A stretch of 64,000 nucleotides of DNA from Flavobacterium anhuiense (GTDB lineage Bacteria > Bacteroidota > Bacteroidia > Flavobacteriales > Flavobacteriaceae): the NCBI RefSeq assembly GCF_900101855.1, contig NZ_FMVC01000002.1, forward strand, positions 374,495-438,494. Direction: 5' to 3'. Numbering within the stretch: the first letter of the stretch is position 1; each line of letters begins with the position of its first letter. The notes below the pieces were generated by a model. It made no database searches, was not told the DNA's origin, and saw only the letters and a list, made by a program, of their open reading frames with translations. The position numbers were made by a program, and so were the translations under genes. Of this stretch, positions 53,503-63,500 are shown in pieces.

Positions 53503-54681
53503 TTAATAATTGAATGTTCCGTATTCGCTAGTAATAGTAAGTTTTTTAGAATCCGAAACTTCTACTCTACCTACGATTTGTGCGTCTACATTGAATGATT
53601 TCGAAATTTCAATAATATCTTGTGCGATATTTTCCGGAACATAAAGCTCCATTCTGTGACCGCAGTTGAATACTTGATACATTTCCTTCCAATCTGTTTT
53701 TGATTGTTCTTGAATTAATTTGAACAATGGCGGCACTGGAAATAAATTATCTTTTATAATGTGCAAATCTTTTACGAAATGTAAAATTTTAGTTTGTGCA
53801 CCACCGCTGCAATGCACCATTCCGTGAATATCTTTTGGTGTGTATTTATCTAAAATCTTTTTGATAATTGGCGCGTAAGTTCTGGTTGGCGAAAGCACTA
53901 ACTGACCTGCATTTATCGGACTGTTTTCTACCTCATCAGTCAAATTTACTTGTCCTGAATAAATTAATTCTTCTGGAACTGCTGCATCGTAACTTTCAGG
54001 ATATTTTTTTGCTAAATATTTGCCGAAAACGTCGTGACGCGCTGAAGTTAATCCATTACTTCCCATTCCGCCGTTATAGCTTTTTTCGTAAGTTGCTTGA
54101 CCAAAAGAAGCTAAACCAACAATTACATCTCCAGCTTGAATGTTTGCATTATCTACAACATCAGAGCGTTTCATTCTTGCTGTTACAGTAGAATCTACAA
54201 TAATAGTTCGAACGACATCGCCAACATCAGCAGTTTCCCCTCCCGTTGAATGAATGGTAACTCCGAATGATTTTAATTCGTTGATTAATTCTTCTGTTCC
54301 GTTGATGATGGCAGAAATAACTTCGGCAGGAATTAAATTTTTATTTCTTCCAATAGTAGAAGAAAGCAGAATATTATCTGTTGCACCAACACATAGTAAA
54401 TCATCAATATTCATGATTAAGGCATCTTGAGCGATTCCTTTCCAAACCGAAAGATCTCCAGTTTCTTTCCAATACATATAAGCCAAAGATGACTTTGTAC
54501 CTGCTCCGTCAGCGTGCATAATAAGGCAATGCTCATCATCCTGTGTTAGATAATCAGGAACAATTTTACAAAATGCTTGCGGAAATAAACCTTTGTCAAT
54601 ATTTTTTATAGCGTTATGTACGTCTTCTTTTGATGCCGAAACACCTCTTTGTGCATATCTTTTGCTAGAATCTGAACTCAT
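53503..54681 (-). CDS. purM: PurM-like AIR synthase (phosphoribosylformylglycinamidine cyclo-ligase)
   Basis: A 392-residue cytoplasmic enzyme of the PurM superfamily. The N-terminal YAQRGVSASKEDV, the MHADGAGTKSSLAYMYW block, DALIMNIDDLLCVGAT (metal/ATP site) and STGGETADVGDVVRTI are PurM features, and the C-terminal domain has VFNCGHRMELYVPE. PurM cyclises FGAM to AIR in purine synthesis. It is longer than E. coli PurM (345), as is usual for Bacteroidota. A TATCTTTG box lies upstream at 54708-54715. Confidence 0.9.
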   Translation of the reverse strand: MSSDSSKRYAQRGVSASKEDVHNAIKNIDKGLFPQAFCKIVPDYLTQDDEHCLIMHADGAGTKSSLAYMYWKETGDLSVWKGIAQDALIMNIDDLLCVGATDNILLSSTIGRNKNLIPAEVISAIINGTEELINELKSFGVTIHSTGGETADVGDVVRTIIVDSTVTARMKRSDVVDNANIQAGDVIVGLASFGQATYEKSYNGGMGSNGLTSARHDVFGKYLAKKYPESYDAAVPEELIYSGQVNLTDEVENSPINAGQLVLSPTRTYAPIIKKILDKYTPKDIHGMVHCSGGAQTKILHFVKDLHIIKDNLFPVPPLFKLIQEQSKTDWKEMYQVFNCGHRMELYVPENIAQDIIEISKSFNVDAQIVGRVEVSDSKKLTITSEYGTFNY

Positions 54682-54707
54682 GAAAATTAGTTTGTGTTGA
54701 TGTGCTG

Positions 54708-54715
54708 CAAAGATA
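54708..54715 (-). promoter_or_regulatory. Putative -7 box of purM
   Basis: TATCTTTG on the minus strand, 26 bases before the purM ATG. No clear -33 TTG at normal spacing. Confidence 0.35.
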
Positions 54716-54766
54716 ATCCCTTTTTTTAATTCTTTTACTTATTCGATTATTTGATTCTAAAAAAAA

Positions 54767-54876
54767 TTGCCACGAATTACACAAATTTTCACAAACTTTT
54801 ATCTTTCTATAAAATCATCTTCATCTGAAGATTTTTGAAAAAATTAATTTGCGTGAATTCGTATAATTCGTGGCAA
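54767..54876. repeat. Imperfect palindromic intergenic repeat (CACGAATT type)
   Basis: TGCCACGAATTACAC at the left is mirrored by ATAATTCGTGGCAA at the right, with an inner stem ATCTTCATCTGAAGAT near 54816-54832. It lies between the purM promoter region and the GSIII stop and may act as a terminator for GSIII. Confidence 0.6.
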
Positions 54877-54894
54877 AACTATATTCCAAAATTA

Positions 54895-57084
54895 TTATTT
54901 CGTGAATAACAATTCTCTGTATTTAGTCAATGTCCAGCTTTCGTCATCTACTAGCAGCTCTAATTTATCGCAGTGATTACGAATATCTTCAAAATAAGGC
55001 TTCACATTATTGCAATACGCTTCTGCCATTTTTTGCGCATCTGTCAATTGATTTGCTTTTTTTCTTTCGTTAGTCATTGCCAATACTTTAGAATTGATTC
55101 CTTCAATATGACCTGAAATTTCTTTAATTAAAACAATCTGCTCTTTGGCTAATGCTTCAAAATCTTTTCCGAAAATTTCTTTTAGTCCTTTAACGTTGTC
55201 AATTAAAGTATTTTGGTAACGAATTGCAGTCGGGATAACATGATTTCTAGCAATATCTCCTAAAACACGTCCTTCAATTTGGATTTTTTTAGTGTATTCT
55301 TCCAGTTCGATTTCATAACGCGCTTCAGCTTCAACATGATTAAAAATTCCTAATTGCTCAAACAAATCCAATGCTTGTTTAGAAACTTTAGCCTTAATCG
55401 CTTCTGGAGTAGTTTTAAAATTGCTTAAACCTCTTTTTGCCGCTTCTTTTTCCCAAGCTTCGCTATAACCGTCGCCTTCAAAAAGAATCTTTTTAGATTG
55501 TTTGATGTATTCTCTTAAGACATTAAAGATTGCATCGTCTTTTTTCATGTCTTTATTTTCAATCAAATTCTCTACTTCATTTTTAAAGTCAAATAATTGT
55601 TTTGCTACAATCGCATTCAAAGTTGTCATTGCATTTGAACAGTTTGAATTTGAACCGACTGCTCTAAACTCAAATTTATTTCCTGTAAAAGCAAAAGGCG
55701 AAGTTCTGTTACGATCTGTATTGTCTAATAATACGTCTGGAATTTTACCAACAACATTCAATTTCAAATCTGTTTTTTCTTCTGGCGAAAGTTTTCCTGT
55801 TGTTACGCTTTCTAATTCAGATAAAACTTTTGTCAATTGAGCACCAATAAATACAGACATAATCGCTGGCGGCGCTTCGTTTGCTCCTAATCTGTGATCG
55901 TTACTTGCTGTTGCAATAGAAGCTCTAAGCAAAGTTTCGTTATCGTTTACTGCTTTTATTGTATTAATAAAGAAAGTCAGGAACTGTAAATTACTCATTG
56001 GGGTTTTACTCGGACTCAATAAATTAACTCCTGTATCGGTAGCCAATGACCAGTTGTTGTGTTTCCCGGAACCGTTAACTCCTTTAAATGGTTTTTCGTG
56101 AAATAATACTTTAAAGTCATGACGCTCTGCCACTCTCTGCATTACATCCATTAATAAAGAGTTATGGTCAACTGCTAAATTCGTTTCCTCAAAAATCGGA
56201 GCCAACTCAAACTGATTTGGCGCTACCTCATTATGACGCGTTTTTACAGGAATACCCAATAACATACATTCCTGCTCCAAATCTCTCATATAGGTAAGAG
56301 CGCGAGTTGGGATAGATCCGAAATAATGATCATCTAACTGCTGTCCTTTTGCAGACGTGTGTCCTAATAATGTTCTCCCTGTCATCATTAAGTCTGGGCG
56401 AGAATTTGCCAAAGCTTTATCGATCAAGAAATATTCCTGCTCCCATCCTAAAGTTGCTGTTACCTTTTTTACGTTTTTGTCAAAGTATTTACAAACTTCA
56501 GTCGCTGCCTCATCAATTGCAGATAATGCTCTTAATAAAGGAATTTTATTATCTAAAGCCTCGCCAGTGTACGCAATAAATACTGTTGGGATACATAAAG
56601 TTGTACCATATATAAAAGCTGGAGAAGTTGGATCCCATGCTGTATAACCTCTTGCTTCAAACGTATTTCTAATTCCGCCGTTCGGGAAACTAGAGGCATC
56701 TGGTTCTTGCTGTACCAATTGCGCGCCTCCAAATTTTTCTACAGATTCGCTTCCGTCATAAGAAGTTTCAAAAAAAGCATCATGTTTTTCTGCCGTAGTT
56801 CCTGTCAATGGCTGAAACCAGTGCGTATAATGAGTCACTCCCTTAGAAAGAGCCCATTCTTTCATTCCCATGGCAATATAATCAGCCAGCTTTCTATCTA
56901 TTTTTGTTCCATGCTGGATGGCATCTCTTACTCCTCTAAAAGCATCTGAAGTTAAATATTGCTTCATTGCTTTTTCATTAAACACATTTGAACCGAAAAG
57001 ATTTGATTTTCGGCCAATTTCTTCAAAATGCACCGGCTTTCTGTTAGAAGCTTGCTGTAAAGCTTGAAAACGTAATGTTGACAT
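54895..57084 (-). CDS. glnN: Glutamine synthetase type III
   Basis: A 729-residue cytoplasmic enzyme that makes glutamine from glutamate and ammonia with ATP. Its length is that of GSIII (about 700-730), not GSI or GSII. Visible blocks include THYTHWFQPLTGTTAEKHDAFF, LGWEQEYFLID (metal-binding Glu), RHNEVAPNQFELAP, FKGVNGSGKHNNWSLAT and RTSPFAFTGNKFEFRAVGS (substrate and nucleotide loop). The ATG at 57084 begins MSTLRFQALQQ, the family start; an extension to 57147 would add a poorly conserved AT-rich stretch. It is divergent from a GSII gene across a 430-base gap. Confidence 0.95.
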   Translation of the reverse strand: MSTLRFQALQQASNRKPVHFEEIGRKSNLFGSNVFNEKAMKQYLTSDAFRGVRDAIQHGTKIDRKLADYIAMGMKEWALSKGVTHYTHWFQPLTGTTAEKHDAFFETSYDGSESVEKFGGAQLVQQEPDASSFPNGGIRNTFEARGYTAWDPTSPAFIYGTTLCIPTVFIAYTGEALDNKIPLLRALSAIDEAATEVCKYFDKNVKKVTATLGWEQEYFLIDKALANSRPDLMMTGRTLLGHTSAKGQQLDDHYFGSIPTRALTYMRDLEQECMLLGIPVKTRHNEVAPNQFELAPIFEETNLAVDHNSLLMDVMQRVAERHDFKVLFHEKPFKGVNGSGKHNNWSLATDTGVNLLSPSKTPMSNLQFLTFFINTIKAVNDNETLLRASIATASNDHRLGANEAPPAIMSVFIGAQLTKVLSELESVTTGKLSPEEKTDLKLNVVGKIPDVLLDNTDRNRTSPFAFTGNKFEFRAVGSNSNCSNAMTTLNAIVAKQLFDFKNEVENLIENKDMKKDDAIFNVLREYIKQSKKILFEGDGYSEAWEKEAAKRGLSNFKTTPEAIKAKVSKQALDLFEQLGIFNHVEAEARYEIELEEYTKKIQIEGRVLGDIARNHVIPTAIRYQNTLIDNVKGLKEIFGKDFEALAKEQIVLIKEISGHIEGINSKVLAMTNERKKANQLTDAQKMAEAYCNNVKPYFEDIRNHCDKLELLVDDESWTLTKYRELLFTK

Positions 57085-57134
57085 GGTTATGTATATTTTA
57101 AATTCGTAATAATTTTCATTAAAAAAATAAGAGA

Positions 57135-57142
57135 CAAATATA
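57135..57142 (-). promoter_or_regulatory. Putative -7 box of GSIII
   Basis: TATATTTG on the minus strand 50 bases before the GSIII ATG. The nearest upstream TTG is about 30 bp away, beyond normal spacing, so only the -7 box is convincing. Confidence 0.4.
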
Positions 57143-57446
57143 AACAATAAATGAGCCTATTTTAAATATAAACAATAGAAATTTAGTCAACGATTTTTCA
57201 ACAGAAGACGCTTTTTATGAAGAATAATGAATTCAAATCGCAGAAATATAACAAAACTGTACGGTATTATTGATTAAATAAACATTTTTTCATAATTTCT
57301 TAACTCATAAATTCAAAAATGAGCCTTAATTATTACGAATTTATTTTTTTAAGGTTCATAAAATTGCTTTTTTTAAAATATACCCCTATCAAAATTGCGC
57401 TTATCCAAAAAATTATACTTCACAAAACAAAATAGCCCCCTAATTT

Positions 57447-57475
57447 TTGGGACTAAAAAAATAAATCTATATTTG
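57447..57475 (+). promoter_or_regulatory. Predicted GSII promoter
   Basis: TTG (57447-57449), 18-bp spacer, TATATTTG (57468-57475): an exact match to the Bacteroidota consensus, 39 bases upstream of the GSII ATG. Confidence 0.65.
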
Positions 57476-57514
57476 ACCCAACGAAAAAAAACAAAAAAAT
57501 TAATTTATATTATT

Positions 57515-58531
57515 ATGGCTAAAATTAAGTTAGAGTACATTTGGTTAGACGGATATGAACCAACTCAAAATCTTAGAAGTAAAACTAAAGTTGAAGAACA
57601 TGAAAACTTCAAAGGAACATTAGAAGAACTTGGAAATTGGTCATTTGATGGTTCATCAACAAGACAAGCTGAAGGTGGATCTTCTGACTGTTTATTAGTT
57701 CCAGTTGCAATCTATCCAGATCCAACTCGTATCAACGGATGGTTAGTAATGTGCGAAGTTATGTATGCTGACGGAACACCACACCCTTCTAACGGTAGAG
57801 CTACAATTGATGATGATAATGATGATTTTTGGTTTGGATTCGAACAAGAGTATTTCATTATGGATACTAAAACTCAACTTCCACTTGGTTTCCCAGTTGG
57901 AGGATACCCTGCTCCACAAGGGATGTACTACTGTTCAGTAGGTGGAAAAAACACACACGGTAGAAAATTAGTTGAAGAGCACGCTGATTTATGTATTGCT
58001 GCTGGAATCAACTTTGAAGGAATCAACCAAGAGGTTGCTTGCGGACAATGGGAGTTCCAATTATTCGCTAAAGGAGCTAAAAAAGCTGGAGACGAAATCT
58101 GGGTTGCTCGTTACCTATTAGACCGTTTAACTGAGAAATATGGTTACTATATCGAATATCACCCAAAACCTCTAGGAGATACAGACTGGAACGGTTCTGG
58201 TATGCACGCTAACTTCTCTAACACAGTTCTTAGAACATGCGGTTCTCAAGAAGTTTACGAGAAAATCTGCGAGGCTTTCCGTCCTGTTACAAAAGAGCAC
58301 ATCGCGGTTTACGGAGCTTACAACGAGCAACGTTTAACTGGTAAACACGAAACTGCTTCTATCAACGATTTCTCTTATGGAGTTTCAGACAGAGGATGTT
58401 CAATCAGAATTCCTTTAATGACTGTTCAAAGAGGATGGAAAGGTTGGTTGGAAGACAGAAGACCAGCTTCAAACGGAGACCCTTACAAAATCGCTGCTAG
58501 AATTATCAAAACTGTTAACTCAGCGCTATAA
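57515..58531 (+). CDS. Glutamine synthetase type II (eukaryote-like)
   Basis: A 338-residue cytoplasmic glutamine synthetase of the short GSII class. Visible are the beta-grasp start (KLEYIWLDGYEPTQNLRSKT), LGNWSFDGSSTRQAEGGSSD, WFGFEQEYFIM (metal Glu), GINFEGINQEVACGQWEFQ, DWNGSGMHANFSN and RPASNGDPYKIAARI. The ATG at 57515 fits the family start; the in-frame region from 57395 covers the promoter and cannot be coding. The presence of both GSIII and GSII side by side suggests different uses under nitrogen-rich and poor conditions, which is inference. Confidence 0.95.
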   Translation: MAKIKLEYIWLDGYEPTQNLRSKTKVEEHENFKGTLEELGNWSFDGSSTRQAEGGSSDCLLVPVAIYPDPTRINGWLVMCEVMYADGTPHPSNGRATIDDDNDDFWFGFEQEYFIMDTKTQLPLGFPVGGYPAPQGMYYCSVGGKNTHGRKLVEEHADLCIAAGINFEGINQEVACGQWEFQLFAKGAKKAGDEIWVARYLLDRLTEKYGYYIEYHPKPLGDTDWNGSGMHANFSNTVLRTCGSQEVYEKICEAFRPVTKEHIAVYGAYNEQRLTGKHETASINDFSYGVSDRGCSIRIPLMTVQRGWKGWLEDRRPASNGDPYKIAARIIKTVNSAL

Positions 58532-58553
58532 TTCAAAGCTTACATTATATTCT

Positions 58554-58584
58554 AAAAGTGCCACATTTATTTGCTGGCACTTTT
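58554..58584 (+). terminator. Terminator after GSII
   Basis: AAAAGTGCCA (58554-58563) pairs with TGGCACTTTT (58575-58584), followed by further Ts. Confidence 0.85.
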
Positions 58585-58609
58585 TTTTTGAAAAAATCTT
58601 AACAAGTTC

Positions 58610-58679
58610 AACTTTGTCAAAGTTTCAAACTTTGACAAAGTTCACTCATAACTCATAACTCATAACTTATAACTTATAA
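58610..58679. repeat. Hairpin followed by 7-bp tandem repeats
   Basis: AACTTTGTCAAAGTTT (58610-58625) pairs with AAACTTTGACAAAGTT (58627-58642), a near-closed 16-bp stem. Five heptamers follow at 58645-58679: CTCATAA three times, then CTTATAA twice. Confidence 0.75.
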
Positions 58680-58731
58680 TTTTAAAAGCAAGTTTCTGAT
58701 AAATTTAATTTTTAAGTTAAACTTCAAAACT

Positions 58732-58739
58732 TATCTTTG
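58732..58739 (+). promoter_or_regulatory. Putative -7 box of the TerC gene
   Basis: TATCTTTG, 23 bases before the ATG at 58763; no clear TTG at normal spacing. Confidence 0.35.
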
Positions 58740-58762
58740 TAAATCATTTAAAAAAAATCATT

Positions 58763-59734
58763 ATGATAGTCTGGTCACTCTTTTTACTTGCTGTAGTTTT
58801 TATTCTTGCTTTAGACTTAGGGGTCTTCAACAAAACACCACATATTATTAGCACAAAAGAAGCCAGCAAATGGACCTTAGTTTGGGTTACCTTATCCTTC
58901 CTGTTTTCAGGGGTAATTTATTGGCTGTACACTACAGATTATATCGCAAACCCAGATGATTTAAAACCATCAGTCGCTTCGATGAAGTTTATAACGGGTT
59001 ACTTAATTGAACTTTCGCTAAGTGTCGATAACATTTTTGTTATTGCCATTATTTTTGCTTCATTCAAAATTCCGCAAAAATACCAGCACCGTGTTTTGTT
59101 CTGGGGAATCTTAGGGGCTATTGTTTTCCGCGGATTGATGATTTTCTTCGGAGTAATGCTGATCAATAAATTTGCTTGGACAACTTATGTATTTGGAGTT
59201 TTCTTAATATTTACTGCGATAAAAATGCTTTTTTCTGGAGAAGAAGAAGATTTTCACCCAAAAGACTCATTCGTTTACAAGACATTAGGCAAAGTTATGC
59301 CTATTACATCTGAAATGGATGGAGAAAGATTTTTCATTTCAACCAAAACAGCAAAAAAAGCTGCTACTCCATTATTCGTAGCCCTAATTGTTATTGAAGT
59401 TATGGACGTTTTATTTGCTGTTGACAGCGTTCCCGCAATTCTTGCTATAACCAAAGATCCGTTTTTAGTATTCAGTTCCAATATTTTTGCTATTCTAGGA
59501 CTACGTTCTATGTATTTCTTCTTAGCAAATATGCTGGCAAAATTCAGTTATTTAGAATACAGTTTGGTAGCAATATTAGCTTTTGTTGGATTAAAAATGC
59601 TTTTGCACGATTTCTTCCACGTACCAGAATGGGCTTCATTAGGATTTATTGCTTTATCTCTTCTAGTAGGAATTTTGGTTTCTCTTAAGTTCGGACCAGA
59701 AAAAGTTTTAAATGATTCGTCAAGCGAAGAATAA
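58763..59734 (+). CDS. TerC/Alx family integral membrane protein
   Basis: A 323-residue inner-membrane protein with about nine hydrophobic segments and the TerC signatures IELSLSVDNIFVIAIIFASFKIP and VIEVMDVLFAVDSVPAILAIT, each with the conserved acidic/Asn residues. TerC family members are linked to tellurite resistance and, for Alx/MeeF types, to manganese efflux and metal loading of exported proteins. Single gene closed by a perfect palindromic terminator. Confidence 0.93.
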   Translation: MIVWSLFLLAVVFILALDLGVFNKTPHIISTKEASKWTLVWVTLSFLFSGVIYWLYTTDYIANPDDLKPSVASMKFITGYLIELSLSVDNIFVIAIIFASFKIPQKYQHRVLFWGILGAIVFRGLMIFFGVMLINKFAWTTYVFGVFLIFTAIKMLFSGEEEDFHPKDSFVYKTLGKVMPITSEMDGERFFISTKTAKKAATPLFVALIVIEVMDVLFAVDSVPAILAITKDPFLVFSSNIFAILGLRSMYFFLANMLAKFSYLEYSLVAILAFVGLKMLLHDFFHVPEWASLGFIALSLLVGILVSLKFGPEKVLNDSSSEE

Positions 59735-59745
59735 TAGCTATAAAA

Positions 59746-59797
59746 ATATATTCATAAAAAAAGGAAATCTTAAGATTTCCTTTTTTTATGAATATAT
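59746..59797. terminator. Perfect 52-base palindrome, bidirectional terminator
   Basis: The two 26-base halves are exact reverse complements centred on CTTAAG (59771/59772), with an A7 and a T7 run. It lies between convergent genes and has essentially no loop, so on DNA it is a strong cruciform candidate. Confidence 0.85.
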
Positions 59798-59806
59798 CAA
59801 AAACCA

Positions 59807-60325
59807 TCACAGCTTAATTTGTTGCACCTGACTCTCACTTAACTTAGCAGCTTTCATTACATCATTAAGACTATTTTTATTAACTGTCGAAGCTAAAGCA
59901 GAAGGAATTACAACAATTCGAAAAGATTGGTTATTTATATAACTAGGAGTTTCTGCAAGATCATAATTTGCTCCTACATAAATTTGAAAATCTTTTTTAC
60001 TAAAATCGTAATCGTATGTTATTTCATCTCCATTATTAAAGTAAAGCGTGGTTGGAATTAATTGCCAAATTGGAGTTTGAGGATTTATTGTCCCTTTTAA
60101 TCGATAAACTAAAACTGTTTCATCGTCAAACAAATCACCTCCAACTTTACTTTGAAAAGTTCCAGAAATAAAATAACCGTCATTAGCATTATATGAAAAA
60201 TTTGCATTTAAAATTTCAAATGCTTCTCCAGTTAAACCATCTCTTCCTGGAGGCCCTTCTGGTCCTTCACAGCTAGAAAATGCAATTAAACCGATAACTG
60301 CAAATAAGGTAAGTATCTTTTTCAT
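59807..60325 (-). CDS. Lipoprotein with a short collagen-like motif
   Basis: A 172-residue lipoprotein (MKKILTLFAVIGLIAFSSC, Cys 19). Right after the lipid anchor comes EGPEGPPGRDGLTGEAF, a short run of Gly-X-Y triplets of collagen type. The remaining ~140 residues look beta-rich (NANFSYNANDGYFISGTFQS, FNNGDEITYDYDF, QSFRIVVIPSALA) and belong to no family I recognise. The Gly-X-Y stretch may act as a short stalk or be a chance motif. Confidence 0.75.
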   Translation of the reverse strand: MKKILTLFAVIGLIAFSSCEGPEGPPGRDGLTGEAFEILNANFSYNANDGYFISGTFQSKVGGDLFDDETVLVYRLKGTINPQTPIWQLIPTTLYFNNGDEITYDYDFSKKDFQIYVGANYDLAETPSYINNQSFRIVVIPSALASTVNKNSLNDVMKAAKLSESQVQQIKL

Positions 60326-60541
60326 AATTATTTTTTTTAAGGATTATACTATAAAGGTATTCCAAAAATTAAACCAAAAAAAAGAAAAACATGATTTTCC
60401 TCTAACTTTTTTAAACCTCATCCACATTTGCTGAATCATCTTACTTGTAAAACACTCGTAATTAAAGGATAAACAAAAAAATAATTTTCAAAAAAAAGCA
60501 TCCGCTTTTAACGGATGCTTTAAATAAGATTTATAAATTAT
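60326..60541. other. Intergenic region between lipoprotein and adhesin genes
   Basis: 216 AT-rich bases. The only clear item is the terminator hairpin of the adhesin gene at 60495-60521. Confidence 0.5.
60495..60521 (-). terminator. Terminator of the repeat adhesin gene
   Basis: AAAGCATCCG (60495-60504) pairs with CGGATGCTTT (60512-60521); on the minus strand it is followed by a T-run. Confidence 0.8.
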
Positions 60542-63500
60542 TTAATTACCTGCAGAAATAATTTTTTTAGTACTACTGCCTTTGTTAGTTGTAATTTGTA
60601 AAATGTAAACTTGGAATTTACCTACGTAGAAATCAATATTAAAGTTATATTCTTTTCCAAAATAAGAATCTGTATCTGTTTTTGAAGATAACAGTTTTCC
60701 TGATAGATCAAACAATTCAATTTTTACATTGGTAGCATAATCAAAGTTATAACGAATCGTAATGTAGTTTTTGAATGGAACAGGATAAGCATCAAAACCA
60801 GGTTTTTTACTTTCTTTTGCGCTACTCTGCACTACAGCTGTTTCCTGAGTAGTAGGTGCCTGAGTAACTATTGACTCTTGAGTAGCGACACAAGCAAGTG
60901 GCTGAATATTGTATCCTATTGCGATTCTACATTCGTCAAATGCATTATTTATCAAATCTACTAAGCTTGCAATATCAGAAAGAGAAACTCCATAAGTGTT
61001 TCCTCCACCTAATGCTTGATTAGCCAAGTTAAACAAATCACCAACTGTTTTATCTCCTCCTAGTTTACTAACGACATTATTCGGAATAGTGTAATATTTG
61101 TATTCATTACTTACTGTTCCGTCAGGATTACAAGAACGTACTTTTGGAGTTTTAGATCCACAACCGCCCTCAGGTTGAGCAACTGCCAATATACCTGCCT
61201 GCAATTTAAATTTACTCAATTCACTATCAATACCTAAATTAAGTCCTAACGTAATGGTTTGAGCCAATAAGGTATTATCAAGTTTTCCTTTTTTAAGATA
61301 TGATGCAGGTAATGCGCTTATATGAGGATCTCCATTTGCCAATTTTTTACTTGCACCTCCTCCTGGCAAAACTGCTATTACACCATTAATATCAGCTTGA
61401 TTATTAGATACCAAAACAGATTTTCCAACTAAACCAATTGTCATTGTTCCTCCTGGATAAGCACTTAATGCTTTCGCAATAAGAGCTTTGGTTGTGTAAG
61501 ATTGTCCTCCTACACAGGCAATACCTCCAACATTTCCGTAAGCTCCTTGAGTATAAGTACAAATTGGTGTTGTACACGGAGTGATCAAAAATGTAGATAC
61601 TTTTTTAATCGTTTCACAATTGTTAGAAACAACGTATTCAATAACTAATGCTGTTCCAATCTGAGGTTTCACAAATTGAGATAAATCTGTAGCCTGAACA
61701 TTTCCAGCACATCCTCCCGTAAATTTAAATCCGGCAATCCAAGCTGCAAATGCACCATCTGGATCCTCACCGCAAACAACTGTTTTATTTGGAGGACTTA
61801 AAACATTAAGCAAGTTTACTTTAGTAATAGTAAAGTCTCGGCTGATTGTAGTTTCATAACATTTATCAGTTACTTTATAGCTAACTGTTGTTGTTCCACC
61901 CTCACATAATTTTGGTGCAACCGGACTGCCTTGAATAGCTCCTTTCGCATCACAACCGCCGCTTACTTTAAAGCCTGCTTTGAAGGTTTCAAAAGCAGCA
62001 TCCAATGCAGCCTGATCAGCGTAGATACAAGCAGAAGCGCTTACTGCAGCAGGAGCCTCTGGTGTTACAGCTGCAGGAACGGTAATGGTAAAGTCTCTAG
62101 TGATTGTAGTTGTATAACATTTATCAGTAATCATATAACTTACACTGGTAGTTCCGCCCTGACATAAGTTTGGCGCTGTCGGATTACCTACAAATGAACC
62201 TTTGGCATCACAACCACCACTTACGCTAAAGCCTTGTTTGAAGATTTCAAAGGCAGCATTTATAGCAGCTTGGTCAGCATAAGCGCAAGCGGAAGCGCTA
62301 AACGGATCTGGCGATACAGGAACCACTGCTGAAGGAGCTGTAATCGTGAAGTCTCGGCTGATGGTTGTCTCATAGCATTTATCAGTCACTTTATAGGTAA
62401 CTGTCACTGTTCCGCCATCGCATAAATTCGGCGCTACGGGACTGCCTTGGATTTCCTCTTTCGCATCGCAGCCGCCGCTTACGCTAAAGCCTGATTTGAA
62501 GGTTTCGAAAGCTGCGTCCAATGCAGTCTGATCGGCATACGTGCATGCGGAAGCGCTAAACGGATCTGGCGTTACAGGAACCACTGCTGAAGGAGCGGTA
62601 ATCGTGAAGTCTCTGCTGATGGTTTCTTCATAGCATTTGTCGCTCACTTTATAGGTAACTGTCACTGTTCCTCCGTCGCATAGTTTCGGCGCTACGGGAC
62701 TGCCTTGGATTTCCCCTTTCGCATCACATCCTCCGCTTACGCTAAAGCCCGCTTTGAAAGTCTCGAAAGCTGCGTCCAATGCTGCCTGATCGGCATACGC
62801 GCAAGCGGAAGCGCTAAACGGATCTGGAGATAAAGGAACCACTGGTGAAGGAGCGGTAATGGTGAAGTCTCGGCTGATTGTAGTAGTGTAGCATTTATCA
62901 GTAATCATGTAGCTTACACTTGTAGTTCCGCCCTGACATAAGTTTGGCGCTGTCGGATTACCAATAAATTCACCTTTAGCATCGCAGCCGCCGCTTACGC
63001 TAAAGCCTTGTTTGAATATCTCGAAAGCTGCGTCCAATGCTGCCTGATCGGCATACGCGCAAGCGGAAGCGCTAAACGGATCTGGAGATAAAGGAACCAC
63101 TGCTGAAGGAGCGGTAATGGTGAAGTCTCTGCTGATGGTTTCTTCATAGCATTTGTCGCTCACTTTATAGGTAACTGTCACTGTTCCTCCGTCGCATAGT
63201 TTCGGAGCTGTCGGACTGCCTTGGATCTCCCCATTCGCATCACAGCCGCCGCTTACGCTAAAGCCTTGTTTGAATATCTCGAAAGCTACATCCAATGCTG
63301 CCTGATCGGCATACGCGCAAGCGGAAGCGCTAAACGGATCTGGCGATACAGGAACCACTGCTGAAGGAGCGGTAATCGTGAAGTCTCTGCTGATCGTTTC
63401 TTCATAGCATTTGTCGCTCACTTTATAGGTAACTGTCACTGTTCCTCCGTCGCATAGTTTCGGAGCTGTCGGACTGCCTTGGATTTCCCCTTTCGCATCG

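Larger units (their letters stand above)
57085..57514. other. Divergent control region between GSIII and GSII
   Basis: A 430-base AT-rich gap without a credible gene. It contains a strong promoter match for GSII (57447-57475) and a TATATTTG box for GSIII on the minus strand (57135-57142). The middle ~250 bases hold no obvious palindrome that I can assign to a nitrogen regulator. Confidence 0.55.

Noticed and set aside
57395..57514. N-terminal extension of GSII
   Set aside because: It covers the best promoter match in the window (57447-57475), and the protein homologous to GSII begins at 57515.
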